Origin: an uncultured Verrucomicrobiota bacterium
GTDB lineage: Bacteria; Verrucomicrobiota; Kiritimatiellia; RFP12; UBA3636
Length of the DNA: 36,488 nt
Direction of reading: 5' to 3'
Assembly: GCA_946624575.1 (NCBI GenBank)
Contig: CAMOSH010000015.1
Coordinates: 1 to 36,488 of the forward strand
A program made the position numbers and the translations under genes. Shown in pieces: positions 1 to 7,311 of the stretch (positions are counted from its first letter, which is position 1; each line of letters opens with the position of its first letter). The notes under the pieces are model-generated. The model was given only the letters and a program-made list of their open reading frames with translations, was not told where the DNA came from and made no database searches.

Positions 1-934
1 GCGCCTTGCCGAACAGCGTCTGGGCGTCCGCCCGGCCTTCGCCGGACACCGCCAAGTCGCATCCCCGGATGCGCTCGCGGAGGCGCACCGCCGACGCGAC
101 GAGCGCGGCGCCGGAAACGAGCTCCCCGCCGAGCGCGGCGCGTACGGCGAAGCCGGCGCCGCCGGCGGCGCCGGCGCCGGGCGAACCAGCGAGGTCTTCG
201 CCTGTCGCCGCGGCCACGGCGCGGGCGAAAATCCCAAGGGCCGCGTCGAGCGCCGCGACAAGGGGGCCGCACGGGACGGCGGGATTGCATTTCTGCGGAC
301 CGAACACGGCCGATGCGCCTGAAGGGCCGCAGAGCGGGTTTGTCACGTCGCAGGCGGCTTCGAGCCGGACGCCCTCCAGGGCGCGCCGCGCCGGAGCGAG
401 GTCCGCCGACGCCACGCGCGCCAGCGCGAGTCCGCCGCGCCCGACGGGGGCACCGGTTGAATCCAGAATGCGCGCGCCTAGCGCTTCGAGCATTCCGGCG
501 CCGCCGTCGTTGGTGGCCGAGCCGCCGAGGCCCAGGACGATGCGCCGCGCGCCGCGCGCAATCGCGTCGCGCAGGAGAAGCCCGGTGCCGTATGTCGAGG
601 TCGTGCCGGGATCGCGCTCTTCCGGGCGCAGGAGCGGCAGACCGGACGCAGCTGCCAGTTCGATCACGGCCGTGCGGTCGGATTCGCGCCAGCCGTAGGC
701 GGCGCGGATTGGGCGGCCGAGCGGATCTTCGGCGTCGCAGTCGATGCGCTCCGCGCCCGTGGCCGAGAGCCAGGCGTCCACCGTGCCTTCGCCGCCGTCG
801 GCCATCGGGATGCAGTCGCATTCCGTGTCCGGCGGCAGGACGCGGCGAAAGCCGGAGACGATCGCGGCGGCGGCTTCGGCGGACGTGAGCGTGCCCTTGA
901 AGGAATCTGGCGCTATTGCGATGCGGAGCGACAT
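1..934 (-). CDS. Glycerate kinase, C-terminus cut by window edge
   Basis: The first 311 codons are present; family members are usually about 370-380 residues, so the last 60-70 are missing. The N-terminus MSLRIAPDSFKGTLTSAEA-like stretch (actual start M-S-L-R-I-A-I-A-P-D-S-F-K-G-T-L) is the signature of the type-1 glycerate kinase family, and a Gly-rich segment L-G-L-G-G-S-A-T-N-D-G-G-A-G-M follows near residue 130. The enzyme phosphorylates D-glycerate with ATP to 2- or 3-phosphoglycerate in the cytoplasm, linking sugar-acid breakdown to glycolysis. The start ATG (932-934) sits just downstream of an array of 8-bp repeats and 49 bp after the MFS transporter stop, so both genes are probably one transcript. 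I see no clear Shine-Dalgarno. Family assignment is firm; the position of the phosphate added is not known. Confidence 0.9.
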   Translation of the reverse strand, partial: MSLRIAIAPDSFKGTLTSAEAAAAIVSGFRRVLPPDTECDCIPMADGGEGTVDAWLSATGAERIDCDAEDPLGRPIRAAYGWRESDRTAVIELAAASGLPLLRPEERDPGTTSTYGTGLLLRDAIARGARRIVLGLGGSATNDGGAGMLEALGARILDSTGAPVGRGGLALARVASADLAPARRALEGVRLEAACDVTNPLCGPSGASAVFGPQKCNPAVPCGPLVAALDAALGIFARAVAAATGEDLAGSPGAGAAGGAGFAVRAALGGELVSGAALVASAVRLRERIRGCDLAVSGEGRADAQTLFGKA

Positions 935-942
935 GGTAAACT

Positions 943-982
943 GTTGAAGAGTTGAAAGGTTGAAAAGTTGAAAAGTTGAAAG
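943..982. repeat. Five-unit array of an 8-bp repeat (GTTGAARR)
   Basis: Five consecutive 8-bp units GTTGAAGA, GTTGAAAG, GTTGAAAA, GTTGAAAA and GTTGAAAG fill the gap between the transporter and the glycerate kinase and end one base before the transporter stop codon. The same array occurs at 3753-3792, 15235-15266 (inside a gene) and 35640-35671. Confidence 0.9.
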
Positions 983-983
983 G

Positions 984-2387
984 TCAGCGGTTCGGGCTGG
1001 TGAAGAGTTTTTCGATTTCGGCGAGGGTCTTGCCCTTGGTCTCCGGCAGGAGGAAGGCGGCCACTGCAAAGTAGATTGCCGCGAAGAAGGCCAGAGTGAA
1101 AAGAAGCGGTGCGTAGCCGTGGCGTTCGGCAATGATGAGAAACCGGTCGGCGACCAGCCATGCGACCATCATGTTGAGGAAGAGGCCGATGGCCATGCCG
1201 TTTGCGCGGATGCGGTCGGGCATGATTTCCGAGAGCGCGAGCCACACCACGACGCCGGGGCCGATCGAGAAGGCCGCGATGAAGAGCGCGAGACACGCGG
1301 CCGCCGCCCAGCCGGAGAGGAGCGACGGCGCAAGCCAGCCGCGTTTCAGCGCCAGGAACACGAATCCGGCGCCAATGTCGGCCAGCACCATCCCGGAGGT
1401 GCCGAGCATCAGCAGGAACTTGCGCCCCTTGCGGTCCACGAGCGCGCAGGCTACGGCCGTCGCCGCGAGCATTACGGCCCAGAGCGAAACGTTCGCGGCG
1501 CCCGCGGCGGCGTCGCCAAGCCCCGCGTCGAGCAGCATCTTGAGCGCGAAATACTGGATTGCGTTGCAGCCCGTCGCCTGGTTGCACACAAGCACAGCAA
1601 GCGCAATGGCGAAGGGCACCACGTAGCGTCGCCGGAGGAGCGAATCGCGCCCTTCCGGTAGGGGCCGCGCGCCGCGCGGCCCGCCTTCCCCGCATTGCTC
1701 CGTGCCCCGGTCGTGCGTCTGTTCCGTGCCTTGGCCGGAAGACCGGAGTTTCCAAACCGGCGACTCAGGCAGTCCCAGCGCTCCGGCAAAGAAAACCGCG
1801 GCCGGCACGGCGCTAGTCCAGAAAACGGCCTTCCACGCGGCGATTTTCTCCCCCTCCGCCGTCGCCGGATCGCCCGGCCCGCCGAAGATTCGCACGACCG
1901 CCACGCCAACGAGCGAGCAGAAAAGGATGCCCACCACGTCCATGAACTGGAAGACGCCCGCCCCCTTGCCTCGGTTCGCGGTGTCGAGCGTCTCCGCCAG
2001 ATACATCGGCACCACGACGCCCACCAGCCCCGCCGCGACGCCCTGCATGAGGCGCCCCGCGTAAAAGGGCCAATACGAGCCGCCTCCTAGGCAGATCGGC
2101 AGCGCCGCCAGCCCCGCCACGGCCGAAGCGAACAGCATCGCCTTCTTGCGGCCGATCCACTCCGCCACGGCGCCGGCCGCAAGGCCCGATACCGCCGCGC
2201 CGAGCACGACCGCGCTCGTGAGGTGCGAAAGCTGCGCCGTGGTGAAAAGCCCGAGGCTTTCCAGATACGGGATCGCCGGGTTGATGACGGTTCCGCCGAA
2301 GTCGAAGAGAAGCCCCCCGCAGCCCGCCATCGCCAGCAGGAAGAAAACGTTTGACCGTTTGTTCGTTTGACCGTTTGTCCGTTGCAT
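984..2387 (-). CDS. MFS sugar-porter family transporter
   Basis: 467 residues with about 12 hydrophobic segments, as expected for the sugar-porter branch of the major facilitator superfamily (inner-membrane uptake of a sugar, usually with protons). Family hallmarks are visible: G-R-K-K after TM2, P-M-Y-L-A-E near residue 125, P-E-S-P-V-W before the central loop, and the terminal P-E-T-K-G-K-T-L-A-E-I-E. The substrate cannot be read from sequence. Two oddities: residues 2-13 are encoded by a direct-repeat tract, and the cytoplasmic loop between TM6 and TM7 carries about 30 low-complexity residues from a repeat found elsewhere in the window. ATG 2387 is chosen because the next Met lies inside TM1. 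A promoter lies about 80 bp upstream, and the glycerate kinase follows in the same direction. Confidence 0.88.
   Translation of the reverse strand: MQRTNGQTNKRSNVFFLLAMAGCGGLLFDFGGTVINPAIPYLESLGLFTTAQLSHLTSAVVLGAAVSGLAAGAVAEWIGRKKAMLFASAVAGLAALPICLGGGSYWPFYAGRLMQGVAAGLVGVVVPMYLAETLDTANRGKGAGVFQFMDVVGILFCSLVGVAVVRIFGGPGDPATAEGEKIAAWKAVFWTSAVPAAVFFAGALGLPESPVWKLRSSGQGTEQTHDRGTEQCGEGGPRGARPLPEGRDSLLRRRYVVPFAIALAVLVCNQATGCNAIQYFALKMLLDAGLGDAAAGAANVSLWAVMLAATAVACALVDRKGRKFLLMLGTSGMVLADIGAGFVFLALKRGWLAPSLLSGWAAAACLALFIAAFSIGPGVVVWLALSEIMPDRIRANGMAIGLFLNMMVAWLVADRFLIIAERHGYAPLLFTLAFFAAIYFAVAAFLLPETKGKTLAEIEKLFTSPNR
1651..1738 (-). repeat. Repeat inserted in frame in the transporter's central loop
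   Basis: The segment around 1653-1683 (TTCCGGTAGGGGCCGCGCG, then CCGCGCGGCCC) matches the GC-rich CCGGTAGGGCC...GCGCG module found in intergenic DNA at 2601-2835 and 2975-3002. It is followed by a tract giving the repeated peptide G-T-E-Q. It adds a Gly/Arg/Glu-rich stretch to the TM6-TM7 loop without breaking the frame. Confidence 0.65.
2350..2386 (-). repeat. Direct-repeat tract overlapping the transporter start
   Basis: On the minus strand the block ACGGTCAAACG occurs twice, separated by AACAA, directly after the start codon, and related AACGACGCAACG-like sequence continues upstream. It encodes the first residues Q-R-T-N-G-Q-T-N-K-R-S-N, so the transporter's N-terminal tail is repeat-derived. 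Confidence 0.6.
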
Positions 2388-2467
2388 CGTTTCCGCGCCG
2401 AATCGTTGCGTCGTTCCTTCGCCGGGAGGAGGAGATCACACGTTCCTGCCGGACGACGCTGACGGGG

Positions 2468-2496
2468 AAAATACCACGCGCCGCGCCTACCGTCAA
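2468..2496 (-). promoter_or_regulatory. Promoter of the transporter operon
   Basis: On the minus strand TTGACG (2491-2496) and TATTTT (2468-2473) are separated by exactly 17 bp. The -35 box is embedded in ATTGTGTATTGAC, which is identical at the promoter at 25313-25341. The predicted leader is about 70-75 nt before ATG 2387. Confidence 0.6.
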
Positions 2497-2600
2497 TACA
2501 CAATGTTATTTTTCGTCATGAACAATTGTTATTGGTCGCGCAAAGACCGCAACGTTCGCGAAGATGCCAGCGCTACGACCTGGTGGGGCAAGTCGAATGA

Positions 2601-2836
2601 AACGGCGCGCGGGCCCTACCGGATGCGGTCATCGGGGCGGCGGTCTCCAGACCGCCGCAGATGTTGGTTTCCGGCGGACTGGAGTCCGCCGCCCCTTTCC
2701 CTGCCCGCGCGGCGCGCGGGCTCTACCGGACGCGGTCATCGGGGCGGCGGTCTCCAGACCGCCGCAGATGTAGGTTTCCGGCGGACTGGAGTCCGCCGCC
2801 CCTTTCCCTGCCCGCGCGGCGCGCTGGCCCTACCGT
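2601..2836. repeat. 107-bp tandem duplication built of GC-rich palindromes
   Basis: Two near-identical copies with a period of 107 bp (the block GCGGTCATCGGGGCGG starts at 2625 and 2732). Each holds two imperfect palindromes, GCGGTCTCCAGACCGC and GGCGGACTGGAGTCCGCC, and a module resembling GGCGCGCGGGCCCTACCGG. No protein-like reading was found. With the neighbouring tract at 2850-2950 this fills the 660-bp gap between the transporter and the toxin-antitoxin pair. Confidence 0.85.
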
Positions 2837-2849
2837 GGGCGGCGGCCGC

Positions 2850-2950
2850 CGCCACATTTGCCAATTTATGAACAATTGTCAATTGCCAATTACCAAATTG
2901 TGAACAATTGCCAAATTGTGAATTGTGAACAATTAAAATCAGTATTGTTC
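2850..2950. repeat. AT-rich TGAACAATTG-type repeat cluster
   Basis: A run of overlapping AT-rich words (CCAATT, TGAACAATTG, CAAATTGTGAAC) stands out from the GC-rich background. The same family is at 16975-17035, 30690-30735, 30855-30905 and 36330-36400, in the last two loci inside coding sequence. Another GC module with GGCGCGCGGGACCTACCGG follows at about 2978-3000. Confidence 0.75.
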
Positions 2951-3052
2951 ACCCATCGACAATGACCATTTCGGCCCGCGCGGCGCGCGGGACCTACCGG
3001 ACGCGGCGGGCGAGAAGGTGCGTCACGTGCCGATCGATTGCGCCATGGCTCA

Positions 3053-3331
3053 TTAGGCGCCGAAGAGGTCGTTGTGGGAGCCGAGGCGGAAACAAATCAG
3101 TTGCAGCCGGTCTTGGACAATCCGATAAATGAGAACAAGGTCGGGTTCGACATGGCAGTCGCGGTAGCCGGCGTAGTCGCCTTTGAGCGGATGATCGCGG
3201 AGAGCGGGCGGAAGCGGATTCTGGGCGCAAATCAAGTCAATGACGGCCGTGATCTTCTTCAGGTTTTTACCGCGGCGAACGGCAAGTTTAAGATCTCGGG
3301 AGAACTGCTTGGTAAACACGCGATGGAGCAT
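3053..3331 (-). CDS. yafQ: YafQ-family toxin (RelE superfamily mRNA interferase)
   Basis: 92 residues, the usual size. The family's catalytic pattern is intact: D-H-P-L (His47), C-H-V-E-P-D (His60, Asp64), G-S-H-N-D-L-F (His86, Phe90), matching the residues His50, His63, Asp67, His87 and Phe91 known from E. coli YafQ. Such toxins cut mRNA on the ribosome and are neutralised by DinJ. The start is ATG 3331, five bases after the antitoxin stop; a TTG at 3340 is possible but would add residues not typical of the family. The gene is the second of a two-gene unit with the antitoxin. The symbol is by homology only. Confidence 0.88.
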   Translation of the reverse strand: MLHRVFTKQFSRDLKLAVRRGKNLKKITAVIDLICAQNPLPPALRDHPLKGDYAGYRDCHVEPDLVLIYRIVQDRLQLICFRLGSHNDLFGA

Positions 3332-3336
3332 GGCGG

Positions 3337-3639
3337 TCAATCCTCCATCTCAAGCGCGGATTTCAGCATTTCTTCGGTGCTTTCAAACGGACCGAACATC
3401 GGCTCCGTTCCGGCGAGAACGCGGTCAAGTACGGCCCGGGTTTCGGCATTGGGATATTCATCCTCTTCATCGTCCGGCAGGGCGACGGGAGCGGCGAATC
3501 CACGATGGTCAAGCGTTTGCATCAAAAGAACGTTCATGCCAGTGGATGTCGTCATGCCCAGACGCTCGAAGAGAGCGTCGGCGCGGCGCTTGATTTCGGG
3601 TTTGACGCGGAAGGCGATTGTTGCGGAATTGCGAGCCAT
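3337..3639 (-). CDS. dinJ: DinJ/RelB-family antitoxin
   Basis: 100 residues. The N-terminus M-A-R-N-S-A-T-I-A-F-R-V-K-P-E-I-K is the ribbon-helix-helix DNA-binding strand and helix of DinJ/RelB antitoxins. The second helix holds T-S-T-G-M-N-V-L-L-M-Q-T. The acidic C-terminal half (D-D-E-E-D-E, E-S-T-E-E-M-L-K) is the likely toxin-wrapping part. The first gene in the pair probably represses its own promoter, as known for DinJ-YafQ. ATG 3639 is preferred over an in-frame ATG at 3678, because the predicted -10 box overlaps the latter. Confidence 0.85.
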   Translation of the reverse strand: MARNSATIAFRVKPEIKRRADALFERLGMTTSTGMNVLLMQTLDHRGFAAPVALPDDEEDEYPNAETRAVLDRVLAGTEPMFGPFESTEEMLKSALEMED

Positions 3640-3668
3640 GTGTTCTACTTTGTTTGACAACGGCGAAA

Positions 3669-3697
3669 ATTCTAGCATGACCTGGTTGCGAAAACAA
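3669..3697 (-). promoter_or_regulatory. Promoter of the toxin-antitoxin pair
   Basis: On the minus strand TTGTTT (3692-3697) and TAGAAT (3669-3674) are separated by 17 bp, about 30 bp upstream of the antitoxin ATG 3639. A repressor site for DinJ would be expected here, but I could not define one. Confidence 0.5.
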
Positions 3698-3700
3698 GTC

Positions 3701-3845
3701 TGATACCGAATAGCAGTGGATGGGATGTTTTAGCCACAAAGAACACAAAGCGGTTGAAAGGTTGAAAAGTTGAAAGGTTGAAAGGTTGAAAGGTTTGATG
3801 CCGAATATTGGTGGGTGGGATGTTTTAGCCACAAAGAGCACAAAG
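3701..3845. repeat. Two direct repeats flanking an 8-bp array
   Basis: About 50 bp ending in GGGATGTTTTAGCCACAAAG occur twice (about 3701-3750 and 3797-3845) with about 96 bp between equivalent points. Between them five GTTGAARR units (3753-3792) form the same array as at 943-982. The GCCACAAAGAACACAAAG word also builds the 170-bp repeats at 26681 and the hairpin at 35737. No gene is seen here. Confidence 0.85.
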
Positions 3846-3852
3846 TTTCTGG

Positions 3853-3884
3853 AAAATGGCGGTTATGCCACAAGCCGCCATTTT
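3853..3884. terminator. Hairpin, possible bidirectional terminator
   Basis: AAAATGGCGG (3853-3862) and CCGCCATTTT (3875-3884) form a perfect 10-bp stem with a 12-nt loop; the A/T ends give a short U run on either strand. It lies between the toxin-antitoxin pair and pseudogene debris. The U tract is only four bases, so termination strength is uncertain. Confidence 0.45.
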
Positions 3885-4044
3885 AAGTCCACTACTTTGG
3901 CCCGACAAAACTGCGGGCCGATTGTGTCATAGCCGCACAGCGGCGTTCGGTGACACATCGGCCCGCGCGATTGCGTCCTTTGCGTTCTGACAAAGTTTGG
4001 TCACACCCTTGGAATCCACGGATGGCAGGCGGGCCGATGACATC

Positions 4045-4240
4045 AAACCGCAATTTGCGCCGGAACGCGCCCATGGTGACGCCGTAGCGCCTGCGGAAGG
4101 CGGTCATGAGGTGCAGCGAGGCGAAACCGCAGAGGGCGGCGATGCGGTCGATGGGCTTGCCGGACCCGGCATGCACTGGCGCTTCCGAAACGGAGTGGGC
4201 ATCGCGGAACTTCGTGCGGTGATGCGCTCCGGATTGATCA
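4045..4240 (-). pseudogene. Remnant of a XylR/AraC-type regulator
   Basis: On the minus strand the second helix-turn-helix of an AraC-type domain is recognisable: K-P-I-D-R-I-A-A-L-C-G-F-A-S, then F-R-R-R-Y-G-V-T. Upstream the match continues in another frame with I-N-P-E-R-I-T-A-R, the usual start of that domain, followed by a collapsed piece containing K-F-R-D-A and S-V-S-E-A. The sensor domain and half of the DNA-binding domain are missing, and at least one frameshift or deletion is present. Reading beyond 4045 gives a tail with no family likeness. It is probably the relic of a duplicate of the intact regulators at 4777 and 28465. Confidence 0.6.
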
Positions 4241-4329
4241 TCGCCGTGTAACGAAAGAACGATGAAACCGGAACTGAGCTTCAGCCGTCATTATCTCGCC
4301 AAGGGGGGGACAAATTTCGACCGCACCCA

Positions 4330-4377
4330 GTTCGCAGAAGGAAACGCACCGAATCAGGTGCATTTACTTCTGCGAAC
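4330..4377. repeat. 21-bp inverted repeat with 6-nt loop
   Basis: The arms 4330-4350 and 4357-4377 match at 19 of 21 positions around the loop GAATCA (outer arms GTTCGCAGAAG and CTTCTGCGAAC). There is no U run after it, so it is not a standard terminator. It sits alone in the 215-bp gap between two pseudogene remnants, where I see no supported gene. Confidence 0.8.
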
Positions 4378-4454
4378 TACGTTTCGCCGTCGGATCGTTT
4401 GTCGAGTCCGAGGTGCGATTGCGAGACCGGGTTCGTTGTGGTAGCATCGGGGTC

Positions 4455-4725
4455 ATGCACGAAACGAACGGTCAGTCCTCCGATCCGGCCCTGCGCCCCA
4501 TCGCCCGCGACACGAGCGACTTCGCCGACTTGCGCAGAAGCGGTGGCATCTATGTGGACAAGACGGCCTGGTTCCACCGGCTGATTGGCGGAACGGGGCC
4601 AAAATGCGTATTCCTTTCGCGCCCGCGCCGGTTTGGGAAGTCGCTGATGATTTCGACCCTTGCGGAGATCTTCAAGGGGCCGCCGGGAACTCTTCGACGG
4701 CCACGCCGTCGAGCGCCTGGCGTAG
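4455..4725 (+). pseudogene. N-terminal fragment of an AAA-ATPase-like nuclease gene
   Basis: The fragment begins M-H-E-T-N-G and reads D-F-A-D-L-R-R-S-G-G-I-Y-V-D-K-T-A-W-F, then the variant Walker A S-R-P-R-R-F-G-K-S, which is the AAA-ATPase-like family start also seen in the complete gene at 15159-16928. An extra G in the run 4676-4679 breaks the frame. Removing it restores the expected I-F-K-G-R-R-E-L-F-D-G, but a TAG at 4723-4725 still ends it after about 90 residues. Everything from Walker B onward is absent. The next gene begins 50 bp later. Confidence 0.75.
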
Positions 4726-4776
4726 GATTCGCATGCGCTTCGGGATGGGCGACGGACTGAACGCGCGGGCGACGAC

Positions 4777-5949
4777 ATGCAGAAGACGATTCTCTGCCTC
4801 GATTTCAATCTGGAAAACCCCATCCAGCGGCTTCGGCTCGACGGCATCCGCCGCTACGCCAAGGCGCATGGATGGGAGGTCGATGTCGAGTCCGGACGCG
4901 ACGCGACGCCGGACAGTCTGCCCGAAATTCTGGCGAGGTGCCGTCCCGTCGGCTGCATTGCCGAATGCTGGGCCGGATGCGTCCATCTTCCGCCGCGGCT
5001 TTTCGGGGCCTTGCCCGTCGTCCATTTCGACCCGCCGGAGACCGCCGAATTCCGAAACGCCGCCACGGTGGAGTGCGACAACGCCGCCGTCGCGGCGGTG
5101 GCGTTTCGGGAGCTGTCGGCGGGGCTACCGCCGTCCTACGCCGTGATGCCGTTCGCCCAGCCGCACCGATGGGCGCTGGAGCGCGTCGAGGCGTTTCGCG
5201 CCCTTTGCCGCGAGAACGGCCGTCCCTGCCGTGTCTTCCCGGACTCTCCCGAAAGCGAAGCTGCGGACGGCCGCGCCGCGCGGCTTGCCGCATGGGCGGC
5301 CAGGCTCCCGCCCCATTGCGCCATCTTCGCCGTGAGCGATCTCGCGGCGAACGAAATCGCCGGCGCCCTGGCCGCCGCCGGACGTCCCGTCCCGCGCACC
5401 GCCATGCTGGTGGGCGCCGACGCGGCGGTCGACCGGACTTCGCCCTCGGACAGGCCTGCGATTTCCTCCGTGAAGATCGATTTCGAGCTGGCCGGCTTCC
5501 TCGCGGCGCGTCTTCTTGTGGAGAAAATCGAAAGCCCATCGGCCGGGGCGTCGCCGTCCTCCGGCGCCGCGACCTTCGGTCCCCTCCTTGTGGAGCGGCG
5601 CCAGACCACCAGTGGGCGGGGCCGTCGCGAGCCGCACATCCTGCGGGCCGTCGAGATGATCCGCCGCGAGGCGTGCGACGGCCTGACCGCGGCCGCGCTC
5701 GCCGCGCGCTTCCGCGTCAGCCGCGCGCACTTCGAGCGCCGCTTCCGCGAGGCGACGGGCCATTCGGTTCTGGACGAAATCCTCCATGTCCGGATGGAAA
5801 ACGCCGAGATTCTGCTCGCGCGCCGCGACATCGCCATCGAGACCATCTATTTCCGCTGCGGCTTCGCGTCGGGCCGCGAACTGCGGAGCCTCTTCCTCTC
5901 CCGAATGCGCGTCTCCATGCGCAAGTGGCGCAGAGACCACGCGAGGTAG
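4777..5949 (+). CDS. XylR-type regulator (LacI-like sensor plus AraC HTH)
   Basis: 390 residues. Residues 1-270 resemble a periplasmic-binding-protein/LacI sugar-sensor fold: start T-I-L-C-L-D, then F-A-V-S-D-L-A-A-N-E-I-A and S-S-V-K-I-D-F-E-L-A-G. Residues about 285-388 are an AraC/XylS DNA-binding domain with two helix-turn-helix units: L-A-A-R-F-R-V-S-R-A-H-F-E-R-R-F-R and I-A-I-E-T-I-Y-F-R-C-G-F-A-S-G-R-E-L. No export signal; cytoplasmic. This architecture is known from E. coli XylR, where sugar binding turns on catabolic operons. It lies just upstream of, and co-oriented with, the GH5 cluster, so I infer it activates 6063 onward. No promoter of its own was found. Confidence 0.88.
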   Translation: MQKTILCLDFNLENPIQRLRLDGIRRYAKAHGWEVDVESGRDATPDSLPEILARCRPVGCIAECWAGCVHLPPRLFGALPVVHFDPPETAEFRNAATVECDNAAVAAVAFRELSAGLPPSYAVMPFAQPHRWALERVEAFRALCRENGRPCRVFPDSPESEAADGRAARLAAWAARLPPHCAIFAVSDLAANEIAGALAAAGRPVPRTAMLVGADAAVDRTSPSDRPAISSVKIDFELAGFLAARLLVEKIESPSAGASPSSGAATFGPLLVERRQTTSGRGRREPHILRAVEMIRREACDGLTAAALAARFRVSRAHFERRFREATGHSVLDEILHVRMENAEILLARRDIAIETIYFRCGFASGRELRSLFLSRMRVSMRKWRRDHAR

Positions 5950-5958
5950 GCTTCCGCC

Positions 5959-6012
5959 GCGCAAATAAATGTTCAAAAACTGCCACTTGTTTGCAGGAGC
6001 CGGGTGTATCGT
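5959..6012 (+). promoter_or_regulatory. Candidate activator-dependent promoter of the GH5 cluster
   Basis: GCAAATAA (from 5960) and TTGTTTGC (5987-5994) form an inverted pair of GCAAA-type boxes. They are followed by CGGGTGTATCGTTTCC, whose TGTATCGT (6005-6012) could be an extended -10 without a good -35. The layout resembles that upstream of the GH78 gene (29692-29732). The assignment to the neighbouring XylR-type regulator is inference. Confidence 0.35.
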
Positions 6013-6062
6013 TTCCCCAACGGCTTGCCGTAGGCGGCCGCAACCCAAGCGCAGTCCCCGTC

Positions 6063-7283
6063 ATGAAAAGCAACGCAGCCCATCGTTACCATTTTGCAAA
6101 GGGAATTCGGCATTCCCTTTTCCTCCTTTGCGCGCTTTGCGGCGGAATGGCCCCTGCGGGCGCCGCTGAAATCGAACTCCCGATCCGCAATGACAAGGGG
6201 CAGATTCAGTGGCAGGAGACGCTCTCCGCCATCTTCCCCAGGGACGCCTCGACGGAGCCGTGCAAATACACGCCGCTCGTATCCGGGCGTCCACGTCTGC
6301 GCGGCGTCCAGCTTCCCGCCCGCGACTGCACGGAGGACGATTTCAAAACGCTGGCGGAATGGGGCGTGACGCTCGCGCGCTACCAGATGACGGAGTGGCG
6401 GGGCAATCCCCGCGAGGACGGCAGCCCCGACGCCGGCTACGACATCTACGACCGCTGGCTCGCCGGCAAGCTGGACCACCTGGAGCGCGACGTTCTCCCG
6501 TGGGCGCGGCAATACGGCATCATGGTCGTCGTCGACCTCCACCGGACACCGGGGGACAACCGCGACGAGAACAAGGAGAGCGCCCAATACCGCGATCCGC
6601 GCGTCCGCGCGAAGTTCATCGACACGTGGCGGATGATCGCGGAGCGCTTCCGCGGAAACGCGGACGCCATCTACGGCTACGACCTCTACAACGAGCCGCA
6701 GCAAATCACGAAGGTGGACTACGGCTACTGGGAGATGCAGTTCGAGGCGGCGAAGGCGATCCGCGAGATCGACCCCGAGACGCCGATTGTCATGGAGGGC
6801 AACGTCTGCTGCGACCCGCAGGCCTACCCCTACATGAGGATCCTTCCGCTGAAGGACGTCATCTACCAGATCCACATGTACATGCCGGGCGACTTCACCT
6901 GCCAGGGCATCGGCGGCGTGGACAAGGAGGGCCGCCGCCCGCCGTGGCCGAACCCGGCGCACGGGTGGGACAAGGACTGCCTCCGCAGGCTCCTCCAGCC
7001 GGTGCGCGACTTCCAGCTCCGCCACACCGCGCGCATCTACGTCGGCGAGTTCTCGGCGACGACCTGGGCGGACGGCGCCGACATCTACCTGCGGCAGCTC
7101 ATCGAGATCATGGAGGAATACGGCTGGGACTGGACCTACCACGCCTTCCGGGAGCATCCCTGCTGGGACGTGGAGAAGGAGGCGCCGACGAAGTTCAGCC
7201 CCTGGGCGGACTTTCGCGACAATCCCGACACGCCGCGCAAGCGCGTCCTTCTCGACGGCTTCGCCGGGAAACTCATCCCCTAA
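6063..7283 (+). CDS. Secreted glycoside hydrolase family 5 (cellulase-like)
   Basis: 406 residues from ATG 6063, with a signal peptide: basic start K-S-N-A-A-H-R-Y-H, hydrophobic S-L-F-L-L-C-A-L-C-G-G, cleavage near P-A-G-A-A. The mature part is a GH-A-clan TIM barrel: R-G-V-Q-L-P near the start, V-V-D-L-H-R-T-P, acid/base Glu211 in Y-D-L-Y-N-E-P, and nucleophile Glu329 in Y-V-G-E-F-S. It should hydrolyse beta-linked glycans outside the cytoplasm; GH5 covers glucanases, mannanases and others, so the substrate is open. The same frame extends open far upstream, but that part is the shadow of the regulator gene. It begins the gene set that continues with 7312. Confidence 0.88.
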   Translation: MKSNAAHRYHFAKGIRHSLFLLCALCGGMAPAGAAEIELPIRNDKGQIQWQETLSAIFPRDASTEPCKYTPLVSGRPRLRGVQLPARDCTEDDFKTLAEWGVTLARYQMTEWRGNPREDGSPDAGYDIYDRWLAGKLDHLERDVLPWARQYGIMVVVDLHRTPGDNRDENKESAQYRDPRVRAKFIDTWRMIAERFRGNADAIYGYDLYNEPQQITKVDYGYWEMQFEAAKAIREIDPETPIVMEGNVCCDPQAYPYMRILPLKDVIYQIHMYMPGDFTCQGIGGVDKEGRRPPWPNPAHGWDKDCLRRLLQPVRDFQLRHTARIYVGEFSATTWADGADIYLRQLIEIMEEYGWDWTYHAFREHPCWDVEKEAPTKFSPWADFRDNPDTPRKRVLLDGFAGKLIP

Positions 7284-7311
7284 CCCCACACAACACACAC
7301 AAGGAGACATC

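Noticed and set aside
2503-2903. Several plus-strand open frames across the intergenic repeats
   Set aside because: They contain the same repeated peptide twice because of the 107-bp duplication, and have no protein character.
3337-3678. Longer antitoxin start at 3678
   Set aside because: The predicted -10 box (3669-3674) overlaps this start, and the first 13 residues do not resemble DinJ/RelB proteins.
4262-4444. 60-residue plus-strand open frame between two pseudogenes
   Set aside because: It spans the inverted repeat at 4330-4377, has no recognisable domain and no supporting context.
4872-6062. The GH5 reading frame stays open about 1.2 kb upstream of its signal peptide
   Set aside because: This stretch overlaps the XylR-type regulator in another frame, is Arg/Pro-rich, and has no domain. 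The signal peptide at 6063 fixes the start.
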